A stretch of 64,000 nt of DNA from Trebonia sp963843745 (GTDB taxonomy: Bacteria > Actinomycetota > Actinomycetes > Streptosporangiales > Streptosporangiaceae): contig CAWJLP010000019.1 in the NCBI GenBank assembly GCA_963843745.1, positions 62,001 to 126,000 of the forward strand, in the 5' to 3' direction. Below, piece after piece: positions 6,768 through 15,518 of this stretch (positions within the stretch are counted from its first letter, which is position 1; each line of letters opens with the position of its first letter). Made by a program: the position numbers and the translations under genes. Under the pieces are notes generated by a model. It was not told the DNA's origin. It saw nothing but the letters and a program-made list of their open reading frames with translations, and ran no database searches.

Positions 6768-8272
6768 CGCGGGCCTGGTTCATAGCGGACGGGCAGGTCG
6801 ACGACCGCCACGGTGCCGCCCCCCGGCCGGGGGGCGATGCTCAGCCGCCCGCCAAGCTCGGCCACGACAAGCGTCCGTACGATCTGAAGTCCCAGGCTCG
6901 ACGTGTTCTCCAGGTCGAAGCCCGGCGGGATCCCCGCGCCGCTGTCGCTCACGGTTACCGTTAGCTGCTCTGGTGCCCGTGCGGCCAGCACCTCGATGAT
7001 CCCGTCCGCGCAGGCGCGCGGCCCCAGCGCGCCGAATCCATGCTGGAGCGCGTTCTGCAGCAGTTCGGTGAGCACCATCGCGAGCGCCGTGGCCACCGAC
7101 GCGGGCAGCATCCCGAACTGGCCGGTGATCTTCGGCGTCACCCGCGTCTCTGGCGCTGAAACCTCCCCCGCCATCATGGCAACCCGGTCCGCGATGTCGT
7201 CGAAGTCCACGATCTCTTCCGGCGCGTGCGACAGGGTCTCGTGCACGATCGCGATGGAACCGACCCGGCGGACCGCCTCCTCGAGCGCGGCCCGCGCCTC
7301 GGGCGCCTGCAGCCGCCTGGCCTGCAGCCGCAGCAGCGCCGCCACCGTCTGCAGGTTGTTCTTCACCCGGTGATGGATCTCCCGGATGGTGGCTTCCTTG
7401 GTCAGCAGCTCGCGTTCCCTGCGGCGCAGCTCCGTTACGTCCCTGACCAGGACCAGCGCGCCGGTCCGCTTGCCCGCTACGACCAGCGGGATGGAGCGCA
7501 GCTGGACGACCGCGCCGTTGCCGTCGATCTCCGTCTCCTTGGGCGCCCGGCCCCTTGCGACAAGCATCAGCGACTCGTCGACCGGCTCACCCGCAGCGCC
7601 AAGTTGCGCGGTCGCGGCGCCGAGCTCCGCCCCGATGAGGTCCGCGGCGAGTCCTAGCCTGCGGTACGCGGACTGGGCGTTCGGGCTGGCGTAGGTGACC
7701 CGGCCCCCGCTGTCGAGGCGTAGCAGGCCGTCGCCCACCCGCGGCGAGCGGACCAGGGTCGTGTCATGCCCGGGATACGGGAACGTGCCCTCCGCCACCA
7801 TCCGCGCCAGGTCGTCGGCGCCCTGCAGGTAGGTGAGCTCAAGACGGCTGGGCGTCCGCGCGGAGTTCAGGTTCGTCGACCGCTCGATGACGGCGATCAC
7901 GTCGCCGTTCCTGGTCACGGGGATGGCTTCGGCGCGCACCGGCACGCCGCTCGTCCAGTCCGGGTCGCTCTCCCGCCAGATGCGCCGCTCAGCGCGCGCG
8001 GTGTCCAGCAGCGGCCGCAGGCCCTGGCCGATCTGCGTCCCCACCACGTCGTCGGGGAAGGAGGTGGGCCCGGTCGTCGGCCGCATCTGCGCGACCGCCA
8101 CCCAGCCGGGACTCGCCGCACTCGCGGGCGCCCGCATCGGCACCCACAGGACCAGGTCCGCGAACGACAGGTCGGCGAGCAGCTGCCAGTCGGACACCAG
8201 CGAGTGCAGCCATTCCACGTCGGCGGCCGACAGGGTGGTGTAGTTCCTGGCGAGGTCGGTAAGCGTGGGCAC
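6764..8272 (-). CDS. pdtaS: PdtaS-type sensor histidine kinase
   Basis: 502-aa soluble histidine kinase. Order: N-terminal GAF-like domain (~residues 1-150), PAS domain (~185-290), HisKA_2 dimerisation domain with the phospho-acceptor box REIHHRVKNNLQ (~305-316), then HATPase_c with N-box LTELLQNALQHG and G-box SDSGAGIPPGF and GLQIVRTLV. HisKA_2 kinases of this type phosphorylate ANTAR antiterminators (PdtaR); no such gene is in the window. The GTG start at 8272 follows family length. The frame stays open upstream antisense to bioF, which is not believed. Convergent with whiB1. Confidence 0.9.
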   Translation of the reverse strand: MPTLTDLARNYTTLSAADVEWLHSLVSDWQLLADLSFADLVLWVPMRAPASAASPGWVAVAQMRPTTGPTSFPDDVVGTQIGQGLRPLLDTARAERRIWRESDPDWTSGVPVRAEAIPVTRNGDVIAVIERSTNLNSARTPSRLELTYLQGADDLARMVAEGTFPYPGHDTTLVRSPRVGDGLLRLDSGGRVTYASPNAQSAYRRLGLAADLIGAELGAATAQLGAAGEPVDESLMLVARGRAPKETEIDGNGAVVQLRSIPLVVAGKRTGALVLVRDVTELRRRERELLTKEATIREIHHRVKNNLQTVAALLRLQARRLQAPEARAALEEAVRRVGSIAIVHETLSHAPEEIVDFDDIADRVAMMAGEVSAPETRVTPKITGQFGMLPASVATALAMVLTELLQNALQHGFGALGPRACADGIIEVLAARAPEQLTVTVSDSGAGIPPGFDLENTSSLGLQIVRTLVVAELGGRLSIAPRPGGGTVAVVDLPVRYEPGPR

Positions 8273-8341
8273 TGTCCCATTTTGACACGGGCCGGCCAGG
8301 TGAAATTTCCTCATTAGAGCATGACCTGGCATTATGCGCCC

Positions 8342-9568
8342 ATGCAGGGCTCCGCTCACCCCACGTTCGATCCGCTCGCCGGGCTGCGCGCGGCCGCGGC
8401 CGCTCGCGAGGCCGCTGGCCTGCGGCGATACCTTGTGCCGCGCGCCGCCGACGAGGCCACGCTGGACCTGGCGTCCAACGACTACCTCGGGCTGTCCGGC
8501 GACGCCAGGCTCGCCGAGGCGGCGGCCGTGGCGGCGCGCGTCTGGGGGACCGGGGCCACCGGGTCCCGGCTGGTGACCGGCAGCACGGCGCTGCACGCCG
8601 AGCTCGAAGCGGAGCTGGCCGAGTTCACCGGCGCGGCGGCGGCGCTCGTGTTCTCCTCCGGCTACCTGGCCAACCTCGCCGCCGTGACCGCGCTGGCCGG
8701 CGCGCTGAGCGGCGACGGGGTGCTCATCGTGTCCGACGAGCGGAATCACGCGTCGCTCGTCGACGCGGGCCGGCTCGCGCGACGCCCCGGCGTGCGCCTC
8801 CTGGTGTCCCCGCACGGCGACGTGACGGCCGTCGCCGCCGCGCTCGCGGCCCGCGAGGAGCGAGCCGCGATCGTCGTCACCGACGCGGTCTTCTCGGTGT
8901 CCGGCGACGTCGCGCCGGTCGCCGCACTGCACACGGCCGCCCGCGGCCACGGGGCGCTGCTCGTGGTCGACGAGGCGCACTCGTTCGGCGTGCTCGGCGC
9001 GGGCGGCCGCGGCGCGTGCCACGACGCGGGGATCGCGGCGGCACCTGACCTGGTGCGCACCATGACGCTGTCGAAATCGCTGGCCGGCCAGGGCGGCGCC
9101 GTGCTCGCCGCGGCCGAGGTGACGCAGACGCTGGTGGACACCGGGCGCGGCTTCATCTTCGACACCGGCCTGGCGCCGCCCTCCGCGGCCGCCGCCCTCG
9201 CGGCGCTGCGGGTGCTGCGGGCCGACCCGGAGCTGCCCTGCCAGGCGCGGCAGGCCGCCGCCCGGCTGGCCGCCGCGGCCGCGGAGCTCGGCCTGACGGT
9301 CACCGCGCCGGCGGCCGCCGTCACGGCGGTGGTGCTCGGCGATCCGCGCGACGCGCTGGCCGCGCAGCGCGGCTGCGCCGAGTGCGGCGTCCGTGTCGGC
9401 TGCTTCCGGCCGCCGTCGGTTCCGGCAGGCGAGGCGTGCCTGCGCCTGACCGGGCGCGCCACGCTGACGGAAAAGGACATCAGCGTTGCGTCGCGCGCAC
9501 TGGCCGTTGCGCGAGATCGCTGCCATCATTGCCGGAATACCGCACAAGCGGGAAGGAACACCCCATGA
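8342..9568 (+). CDS. bioF: 8-amino-7-oxononanoate synthase
   Basis: About 408-aa PLP-dependent alpha-oxoamine synthase that condenses pimeloyl-[ACP/CoA] with alanine in biotin synthesis. Visible motifs are LDLASNDYLGL near the N-terminus, GTGATGSRLVTGST, DEAHSFGVLG, and the PLP-lysine motif TLSKSLAGQGG (Lys ~245). The ATG at 8342 matches the family start; an in-frame ATG at 8321 is an alternative, and neither has a clear Shine-Dalgarno. The C-terminus carries an unusual HCRNTAQAGRNTP tail. Overlaps the next gene by 4 nt (ATGA). Confidence 0.9.
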   Translation: MQGSAHPTFDPLAGLRAAAAAREAAGLRRYLVPRAADEATLDLASNDYLGLSGDARLAEAAAVAARVWGTGATGSRLVTGSTALHAELEAELAEFTGAAAALVFSSGYLANLAAVTALAGALSGDGVLIVSDERNHASLVDAGRLARRPGVRLLVSPHGDVTAVAAALAAREERAAIVVTDAVFSVSGDVAPVAALHTAARGHGALLVVDEAHSFGVLGAGGRGACHDAGIAAAPDLVRTMTLSKSLAGQGGAVLAAAEVTQTLVDTGRGFIFDTGLAPPSAAAALAALRVLRADPELPCQARQAAARLAAAAAELGLTVTAPAAAVTAVVLGDPRDALAAQRGCAECGVRVGCFRPPSVPAGEACLRLTGRATLTEKDISVASRALAVARDRCHHCRNTAQAGRNTP

Positions 9569-10371
9569 CTGTGTCTCCGATACCGGCTGACGACCGCGCC
9601 GGCGAGCTTGGCGCGTCCGCAGGCACCCCGGGCGTTCCCGTCGGCTCGTCACCGACCGTGCTCCGCCTGCCGAAGTACTACCAGGTAAAGCGGCAGTTGC
9701 TCGAGTTCACCGCGGCGATGTCACCGGGCAGCCCGGTGCCGCCGGAGCGTGAGCTCGCCCGGCTGTACGGAACCTCCCGCACCACCGTGCGGCAGGCGCT
9801 GGCGGAGCTGGTGATCGAGGGACGGCTGCTCCGCATGCAGGGCAAGGGCACCTTCGTCGCCAAGCCGAAGGTGGCGCAGTCCCTAGAGCTCGCCAGCTAC
9901 ACCGAGGGCATGCGGCAGCACGGCCTGCACCCGCTGACCAAGATCCTCGAAATCGGCTACGTCGCCTCGGACGACCAGCTCGCCGGGCTGCTCGGCATCC
10001 GGCCGGGGGGCCGGGTGCTGCGCATCCACCGGCTGCGGCTCGCCGACGGCGAGCCCATGTCCATCGACACCTCGCACCTGCCCGCGCGCCGATTCCCCGG
10101 CCTGCGCAGGCAGCTGGAGCGGCACGCCTCGCTGTACGAGACGCTGCGCACCGGGTACGGCATCCAGCTCGCCGAGGCCGAGGAGACGATCGAGACGGTG
10201 CTCGCCGACCCGCATGACGCCAGGCTGCTCGGCGTTGACCCGGGCATCCCGCTGCTCCTGCTGTCCAGGCACGCGATCGACACGACCGGCCAGCCCGTGG
10301 AGTGGGCGCAGTCCTGGTACCGGGGCGACCGGTACAAGTTCATCACCAGGCTGCGACGGACATCCGGCTAG
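9565..10371 (+). CDS. dasR: GntR-family regulator, DasR-like (HTH-UTRA)
   Basis: 268-aa regulator: a ~35-residue disordered N-terminus, a winged helix (~residues 38-100; VPPERELARLYGTSRTTVRQALAELVIEGRL, then GKGTFVAKPKVAQ) and a UTRA effector domain (~115-260; AEAEETIETVLA, PVEWAQSWYRGDRYKF). These blocks closely match Streptomyces DasR, the global repressor of amino-sugar uptake that responds to glucosamine-6-phosphate. GGAAGGA precedes the ATG. It lies inside a biotin operon, overlapping bioF by 4 nt and bioD by 1 nt, so its control of biotin genes, or just co-transcription with them, is possible. Confidence 0.85.
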   Translation: MTVSPIPADDRAGELGASAGTPGVPVGSSPTVLRLPKYYQVKRQLLEFTAAMSPGSPVPPERELARLYGTSRTTVRQALAELVIEGRLLRMQGKGTFVAKPKVAQSLELASYTEGMRQHGLHPLTKILEIGYVASDDQLAGLLGIRPGGRVLRIHRLRLADGEPMSIDTSHLPARRFPGLRRQLERHASLYETLRTGYGIQLAEAEETIETVLADPHDARLLGVDPGIPLLLLSRHAIDTTGQPVEWAQSWYRGDRYKFITRLRRTSG

Positions 10372-11078
10372 TGACCCGCGTTCTCGTCGTCTCAGGCACC
10401 GGTACCGGCGTCGGCAAGACGGTGGTCACGGCGGCGATCGCCGCGCTGGCGATCGCCTGCGGCGACCGCGTGGCCGTCGTCAAGCCCGCGCAGACAGGCA
10501 CCGCCGCGGGAGACATCCCCGATACCGAGACCGTCCGGCGGCTCACCGGGCTCGCCGACACCCACGAGCTCGCCAGGTTCCCCGACCCGCTCTCCCCCGA
10601 GGCGGCCGCCCGGGTCGCCGGCCTGGCGCCGCTGGACCTGCGCGCCGCCGCGGACTACGTGGCGAAGCTCGCCGAGTCCCGCGACCTCGTCCTGGTGGAG
10701 GGGGCCGGCGGGCTCCTGGTGCGCTACGACCCTGACGGCGGCACGATCGCCGACCTGGCGGCCGCGCTGGACGCCCCCGTCGCGGTGGTCGCCGCCGCGG
10801 GCCTCGGCACGCTCAATCACACCGCGCTCACCCTCGAGGCGCTGGCCGCGAGGAAGCTGGCGCCCGCGGGCGTGGTGATTGGCAGCTGGCCGCGCCGGCC
10901 GGGCATCGCCGAGCTCGCCAACCTGACCGATCTGCAGGCCGTCGCCGGCGGCCCGCTGGCAGGCGTCATGCCGGAAGGCGCGGGCGGGCTGGACCGGGCC
11001 GGGTTCCTCGCCGCCGCCGCGGCCGGGCTCGCCGCGTGCCTCGGCGGCACTCGCGCCAGATCATTGACCGGGCTCTAA
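10371..11078 (+). CDS. bioD: ATP-dependent dethiobiotin synthetase
   Basis: 235-aa P-loop enzyme that closes the ureido ring of dethiobiotin from 7,8-diaminopelargonate, CO2 and ATP. The P-loop GTGTGVGKT sits at residues ~9-17; KPAQTG, EGAGGLLVRY and the GSWP-type nucleoside loop follow. The GTG start shares one base with the dasR-like stop (TAGTG), indicating translational coupling. bioA and bioB are not in the window. Confidence 0.92.
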   Translation: MTRVLVVSGTGTGVGKTVVTAAIAALAIACGDRVAVVKPAQTGTAAGDIPDTETVRRLTGLADTHELARFPDPLSPEAAARVAGLAPLDLRAAADYVAKLAESRDLVLVEGAGGLLVRYDPDGGTIADLAAALDAPVAVVAAAGLGTLNHTALTLEALAARKLAPAGVVIGSWPRRPGIAELANLTDLQAVAGGPLAGVMPEGAGGLDRAGFLAAAAAGLAACLGGTRARSLTGL

Positions 11079-11101
11079 TCAGCGATTACGGTCAATCGCA
11101 G

Positions 11102-11148
11102 TACGCAAGGCATTGCGTAATTCGCTACGAGGGTTCAACATAGTTGAA
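11102..11148. promoter_or_regulatory. Two operator-like dyads before the mctP operon
   Basis: TACGCAA-GGCA-TTGCGTA (11102-11119) and TTCAAC-ATA-GTTGAA (11134-11148) are perfect inverted repeats placed in tandem, and ATTGCG occurs both in the first and just after the second. They end 51 bp before the DUF3311 start, in probable promoter DNA; no regulator gene adjoins. Confidence 0.45.
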
Positions 11149-11199
11149 ATTGCGTGACCTTTGTCACATCCAACCGGTCGAGAACGCCGAGAGGACCCG

Positions 11200-11544
11200 A
11201 TGACTGAGCCCACAGCAACCCCCAGCGCCCCGGGAGACCCACAGCGCGCCGCGGCAACGCGACGGACGAACCCAGTGGCCGCCCACCCAATCACCTCACT
11301 CGCCATCGGCGTGCTCGTCACCGGGGCGATCCTCGGGACGCTGATAGTCCCGATCTACGCGCGCGAGACGCCGTATGTCGGCGATTTCCCCTTCTTCTAC
11401 TTCTACCTGCTGGTCTACATGCCGTTCACGGCGCTGGTCCTGTGGATCGCGATGCTGCTGCAGCGCAGGCTGAAGCCGCGGCGGCCGGCCAGCCCGGACA
11501 CCGCGGGCACCGCCGGTGACCCGGTACCGGGAGGCGTGCGATGA
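11200..11544 (+). CDS. DUF3311 small membrane protein, transporter partner
   Basis: 114-aa protein with a 30-residue polar N-terminus and two TM helices (about residues 32-53 and 66-87), matching the DUF3311 family that almost always precedes an MctP-like solute:sodium symporter. GAGAGGA lies 6 nt before the ATG at 11200. It overlaps the transporter gene by 4 nt. It is likely an accessory subunit or stability factor. Confidence 0.85.
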   Translation: MTEPTATPSAPGDPQRAAATRRTNPVAAHPITSLAIGVLVTGAILGTLIVPIYARETPYVGDFPFFYFYLLVYMPFTALVLWIAMLLQRRLKPRRPASPDTAGTAGDPVPGGVR

Positions 11545-13184
11545 GCAACGTCAACACCGTCGTCTTCACGATCGTCGTCATCCTGTTCGCGCTCGTCACC
11601 ATCATCGGCTTCGCCGCGTCCCGCTGGCGCAGGGCCGACGACATGCTGCACCTCAACGAGTGGGGGCTGGGCGGCCGCGGCTTCGGCACGTTCATCGGCT
11701 GGTTCCTGCTCGGCGGCGACCTGTACACGGCGTACACGTTCATCGCCGTGCCCGCGCTGGTGTTCGCCTCCGGCTCGATCGGCTTCTTCGCGGTCTCCTA
11801 CACGATCATGGTGTTCCCGATCGCGTTCATCTTCCTGCCCCGGCTGTGGTCGGTCTGCCGGGTGCACAACTACGTCACGCCCGCCGACTTCATCAGGGGC
11901 AGGTACGGCTCCCGCGGCCTGTCGCTGGCGGCGGCCTGCACCGGGATCCTGTCGCTGCTGCCGTACATCGCGCTCCAGCTCGTCGGCATCCAGGCGGTGC
12001 TGACCGTGATGGGCGTGGGAACCTCCTCAAGCAACAAGTACGTCGAGGACATCCCGCTGTTCGTCGCCTTCGTCGTGCTGGCGATCTACACGTACGTGTC
12101 GGGACTGCGCGCGCCGGCCGCGATCTCCTTCGTCAAGGACACGCTGATCTACGTGTTCGTCATCGTGGCGGTCTTCTACATCCCGACCAGGCTGGGCGGC
12201 TGGGGCCACATCTTCGGCACCGCGCAGACGCACTTCGCGGCGATCAACCCCGAAACCAAGAAGCCGAACGGCACGTTCATCCCCACCTCGAAGTCCGTCG
12301 GCAGCACTCAGCTCGACTTCGCCACGCTGGCGCTCGGCTCGGCCCTCGCGCTGTTCATCTACCCGCATACGATCACCGGCGCGCTGGCCACCAAGCGGCG
12401 CAACGTGGTCAAGCGGAACATGGCGCTGCTGCCGGCCTACTCGGTCCTGCTCGCCTGCATCGCGCTGTTCGGCTACATGGCGCTCACCGACAAGCCCACG
12501 GCCGCGGCGGTCAAGAAGGCGGGCAACACGCAGCTCGCGGTGCCGTACCTGATCCAGCACATGTTCCCGAGCTGGTTCACGGGGATCGCGTTCTCCGCGA
12601 TCATCATCGGCGCCCTGGTGCCCGCCGCGATCATGGCGATCGCCGCGGCGAACCTGTTCACGAGAAACATCTTCAAGGAGTTCTTCAAGCCGGACGCCTC
12701 GCCCCGGCTGGAGACGCGGGTGTCCCAGTGGGCATCCCTCGTGGTCAAGTTCGGCGCGCTCGCGTTTGCCGTCTGGCTGCCGCACACGTTCGCCATCAAC
12801 CTCCAGCTGCTCGGCGGCGTGTGGATCCTGCAGATCTTGGTGATGCTGGTGGGCGGTCTGTTCACCCGCTGGTTCCACCGCTGGGCGCTGCTGGCCGGCT
12901 GGGCGGCCGGCATGATCTATGGCACGATCGCCGCGTACAACGTGTCCAGCCCGACCTCCTCGCACTGGGCGTCGTCGTCGGACATCGTGTTCGGGCACAG
13001 CGTCTACATCGGGTTCACCGCGGTAGTCATCAACATCGTCCTGTCGGTGGTGCTGACGCTGATCCTCAAGGCCGTCAGGGCACCCGAGGGCACCGACGAG
13101 ACGCTGCCGCACCAGTACACCGCCGATCCCGCGGATGCCCCGGCGCCCGAGCCCGCGGGCGTAGGGGCATCCGCGTCCGACTGA
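11541..13184 (+). CDS. mctP: Sodium:solute symporter, monocarboxylate permease MctP-like
   Basis: 547-aa SSS-family transporter with about 13 TM helices. The N-terminal region has the family pattern (GGRGFGTFIGWFLLGGDLYTAYTF) and central conserved helices (RYGSRGLSLAAACTGILSLLPYIALQLVG). MctP proteins take up lactate, pyruvate, propionate or other monocarboxylates. A nearby acyl-CoA synthetase is 33 kb away and not obviously linked. The coupling to DUF3311 supports the call; the exact substrate is inferred from the family. Confidence 0.88.
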   Translation: MSNVNTVVFTIVVILFALVTIIGFAASRWRRADDMLHLNEWGLGGRGFGTFIGWFLLGGDLYTAYTFIAVPALVFASGSIGFFAVSYTIMVFPIAFIFLPRLWSVCRVHNYVTPADFIRGRYGSRGLSLAAACTGILSLLPYIALQLVGIQAVLTVMGVGTSSSNKYVEDIPLFVAFVVLAIYTYVSGLRAPAAISFVKDTLIYVFVIVAVFYIPTRLGGWGHIFGTAQTHFAAINPETKKPNGTFIPTSKSVGSTQLDFATLALGSALALFIYPHTITGALATKRRNVVKRNMALLPAYSVLLACIALFGYMALTDKPTAAAVKKAGNTQLAVPYLIQHMFPSWFTGIAFSAIIIGALVPAAIMAIAAANLFTRNIFKEFFKPDASPRLETRVSQWASLVVKFGALAFAVWLPHTFAINLQLLGGVWILQILVMLVGGLFTRWFHRWALLAGWAAGMIYGTIAAYNVSSPTSSHWASSSDIVFGHSVYIGFTAVVINIVLSVVLTLILKAVRAPEGTDETLPHQYTADPADAPAPEPAGVGASASD

Positions 13185-13223
13185 CCAGGCAGCCACACGT
13201 TAACCGGTGATAACGTCAGCCGA

Positions 13224-14858
13224 GTGACGCTGATATCAGGACATGGCGGCGCGCAGGCCGTCGCGATCGCGCGACGGTACGGCGTGACCGCCATGTTCAC
13301 TCTCTCCGGCGGCCACGTGTTCCCGCTGTACGACGGCGCCGTCAAGGCGGACCCGCCGCTCCGGCTCGTGGACGTGCGGCACGAGCAGACAGCGGTCTTC
13401 GCCGCCGAGGCCACCGCCCGGCTGACCCGCGCGCCCGGGCTTGCCGTGGTCACCGCGGGACCCGGGGTGACCAACAGCGTCAGCGCGGTCACCACCGCCT
13501 GGTTCAACGGCGCGCCGCTCGTGCTACTCGGCGGCCGCGCCCCCGACTACCTGTGGGGCAGGGGCGCGCTGCAGGAGATGGACCATGTCCCGCTGCTCGC
13601 GCCGGTCACCAAGGGCGCGTGGACCGAGCACGACAAGCTGTCCGTCGCGACGTCGGTGGACAAGGCGTTCCGCCTGGCGCTGACGCCGCACCGCGGACCG
13701 GTGTTCTGCGACTTCCCGCTGGAGACGATCTACGACCAGGCCGAGGGGGAGCTCCCCGACGGCCCGATGCCGGCCCCGGCAGGCCCGGACGCCGATGACG
13801 TGGCCCGTATCGCCGGGCTGCTCGCCGCGGCGCGCCGTCCGGTGCTGGTGCTCGGCTCCGACGTGTGGCTCGGCGGCGCGGAAGAGGCCGCCCGCGCCGC
13901 CGCGGAAACGCTGCGGCTGCCCGTCATCACCAACGGCCAGGCCCGCGGCGTGCTGCCGCGCGGCCACGAGCTGCTGGTGACCAGGGCGCGGTCCGCGGCG
14001 TTCGCCGAGGCGGACCTGGTGATCGTGGCCGGCGTGCCGCTGGATTTCCGGCTCCGCTACGGGTCGTTCGGGCCCAAGGAGGCGCCCGCGCGCGTCGTGC
14101 ACGTCGCCGACGCGCCGGAGGGGATCGCGTCGCATTGCGCGCTGGCGGCGTCGGCTGCCGGAGACCTGGCCGCGTTCTTCACGCTGCTCGCGGAGGCCGC
14201 GCGGCCTGGCGGCGATCCTGACTGGCTGGGCAGGCTGCGGGCCGCCGGGCGGGCGTCGGTCGCCGCGGACGCTGACCTGCTGGCCAGCGACGCCACGCCG
14301 GTGCACCCGATGCGCGTGTACGGCGACCTGCTCAAGGCGCTCGACGATGACGCGGTGGTCATCGGCGACGGCGGGGACTTCGTCTCGTTCGCCGGCCGCC
14401 TCGTGGAGCCGGCCAGGCCGGGCCGCTGGCTGGACCCCGGTCCGTTCGGCTGCCTCGGCACCGGGCTCGGCTACGCGATCGGCGCGCGGCTCGCGCACCC
14501 GTCGTCCCAGATCGTGCTGCTGCTCGGCGACGGCGCGGCGGGCCTGTCGCTGATGGACGCCGACACCCTGGCACGGCACAACCTGCCCGTGGTGATCATC
14601 GTCGGCAACAACGGCGCGTGGGGCCTGGAGAAGGGCCCGATGCGCGCGGTCTACGGCTATGACGTGGCCGCCGACCTGCGGCCTGGCACTCGCTACAACG
14701 AGGTCGTCCGCGCCCTGGGCGGCGCCGGGGAACTGATCACTTCCCCGGCGGAGATCGCCCCGGCCCTGCGCCGCGCCTTCGCCTCGGGCGTCCCGTACCT
14801 GCTGAACGTCATCACCGACGTGGACGCCGAATACCCGCGCACCACAACGGGTGTCTAA
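13224..14858 (+). CDS. Acetolactate synthase-like TPP enzyme (IlvG-type)
   Basis: 544-aa three-domain thiamine-pyrophosphate enzyme. The PYR domain has the catalytic glutamate in VRHEQTA (Glu54) and GPGVTNSVSAV; the central domain spans ~190-330; the PP domain carries the TPP/Mg motif GDGAAGLSLMD...NNGAWG (~435-470). The TLSGGH N-terminal box resembles the mycobacterial IlvG group rather than IlvB. No regulatory ilvN subunit adjoins, so it may be a decarboxylase, oxalyl-CoA decarboxylase or 2-hydroxyacyl-CoA lyase relative rather than a true acetolactate synthase. GTG start. Confidence 0.85.
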   Translation: MTLISGHGGAQAVAIARRYGVTAMFTLSGGHVFPLYDGAVKADPPLRLVDVRHEQTAVFAAEATARLTRAPGLAVVTAGPGVTNSVSAVTTAWFNGAPLVLLGGRAPDYLWGRGALQEMDHVPLLAPVTKGAWTEHDKLSVATSVDKAFRLALTPHRGPVFCDFPLETIYDQAEGELPDGPMPAPAGPDADDVARIAGLLAAARRPVLVLGSDVWLGGAEEAARAAAETLRLPVITNGQARGVLPRGHELLVTRARSAAFAEADLVIVAGVPLDFRLRYGSFGPKEAPARVVHVADAPEGIASHCALAASAAGDLAAFFTLLAEAARPGGDPDWLGRLRAAGRASVAADADLLASDATPVHPMRVYGDLLKALDDDAVVIGDGGDFVSFAGRLVEPARPGRWLDPGPFGCLGTGLGYAIGARLAHPSSQIVLLLGDGAAGLSLMDADTLARHNLPVVIIVGNNGAWGLEKGPMRAVYGYDVAADLRPGTRYNEVVRALGGAGELITSPAEIAPALRRAFASGVPYLLNVITDVDAEYPRTTTGV

Positions 14859-14872
14859 CGCGGCCACCGCGC

Positions 14873-14930
14873 GGGGACGCGACGCTGGCCGGGCGATGCT
14901 CAGCCACTTGGCCGGCCTCGCCCGGTCCCC
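14873..14930. terminator. Candidate bidirectional terminator
   Basis: CCGGGCGA (14889-14896) and TCGCCCGG (14918-14925) form an 8-bp stem, with outer GGGGAC/TCCCC bases that can extend it. It lies between convergent stop codons at 14858 and 14939. Confidence 0.45.
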
Positions 14931-14938
14931 GGGGCGGG

Positions 14939-15376
14939 CTAGCGGTCGCGGTGCGGGATGATCACAACCGGGCAGTGCGCGTGGTGCGCCACCTGATCGC
15001 TGACCGATCCCAGGTGCAGCCTGGCGAAGCCGCCGCCGCCGCGCGCGCCAAGGACGATCATGTCGGCGTCCTCGGAGGCGCGGAGCAGCACGTCGGCCGG
15101 AATGCCGTTGACCGCATCGACCGTGACCCCGTCGGGGCGCGCGCCGCCGATCCCCGCCAGTACCTTGTCGGTCAGCTCCTGGGCGGCCGCCTTGATGCTC
15201 ACCACGAGTTCGTTGTCCACCGGGTCGGGCACCCCGCGGCCCGACCAGCCGACCGGCACCGTGTGCACGGCCAGCACCCTCAGGGGCGCGTGCCGGATCG
15301 CCGCTTCCTTCGCCGCCCATTCCAGGGCGCGTTCCGAATAGTGGGAACCGTCAAGACCGACGAGAATTCCGGGCAT
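14939..15376 (-). CDS. Universal stress protein (UspA family)
   Basis: 145-aa single Usp domain. The N-terminal strand ILVGLDGSHYSERALEWA and the ATP-binding signature near the C-terminus, GARGGGGFARLHLGSVSDQV (G-2X-G-9X-G-S), mark the ATP-binding subclass. It acts in the cytoplasm in stress and dormancy responses, with the exact target unknown. It is the last gene of a minus-strand run that includes the accC-type gene. A TAGCGCTA palindrome is found about 45 bp upstream of the ATG. Confidence 0.9.
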   Translation of the reverse strand: MPGILVGLDGSHYSERALEWAAKEAAIRHAPLRVLAVHTVPVGWSGRGVPDPVDNELVVSIKAAAQELTDKVLAGIGGARPDGVTVDAVNGIPADVLLRASEDADMIVLGARGGGGFARLHLGSVSDQVAHHAHCPVVIIPHRDR

Positions 15377-15518
15377 CGCGTTTCATCTCCCCAATAGGAC
15401 ATGGCCGACATTGTGACGTTAGCGCTAGCGGCGGCAATGTGAAAGACCCGCGGTCGGCGGCCGCGTCTCTTTTGGCGTGCGCCCGCACCAATGTCCGTAT
15501 TTTGATCGCGGAGATCGG

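Noticed and set aside
6764..9652. 962-codon minus-strand frame spanning the kinase and all of bioF
   Set aside because: Only the 3' half (to 8272) has kinase homology; the rest is antisense to bioF and low-complexity arginine/glycine-rich, a GC-bias shadow.
11516..13210. 564-codon plus frame overlapping mctP
   Set aside because: H/R-rich alternate-frame shadow of the well-supported symporter gene.
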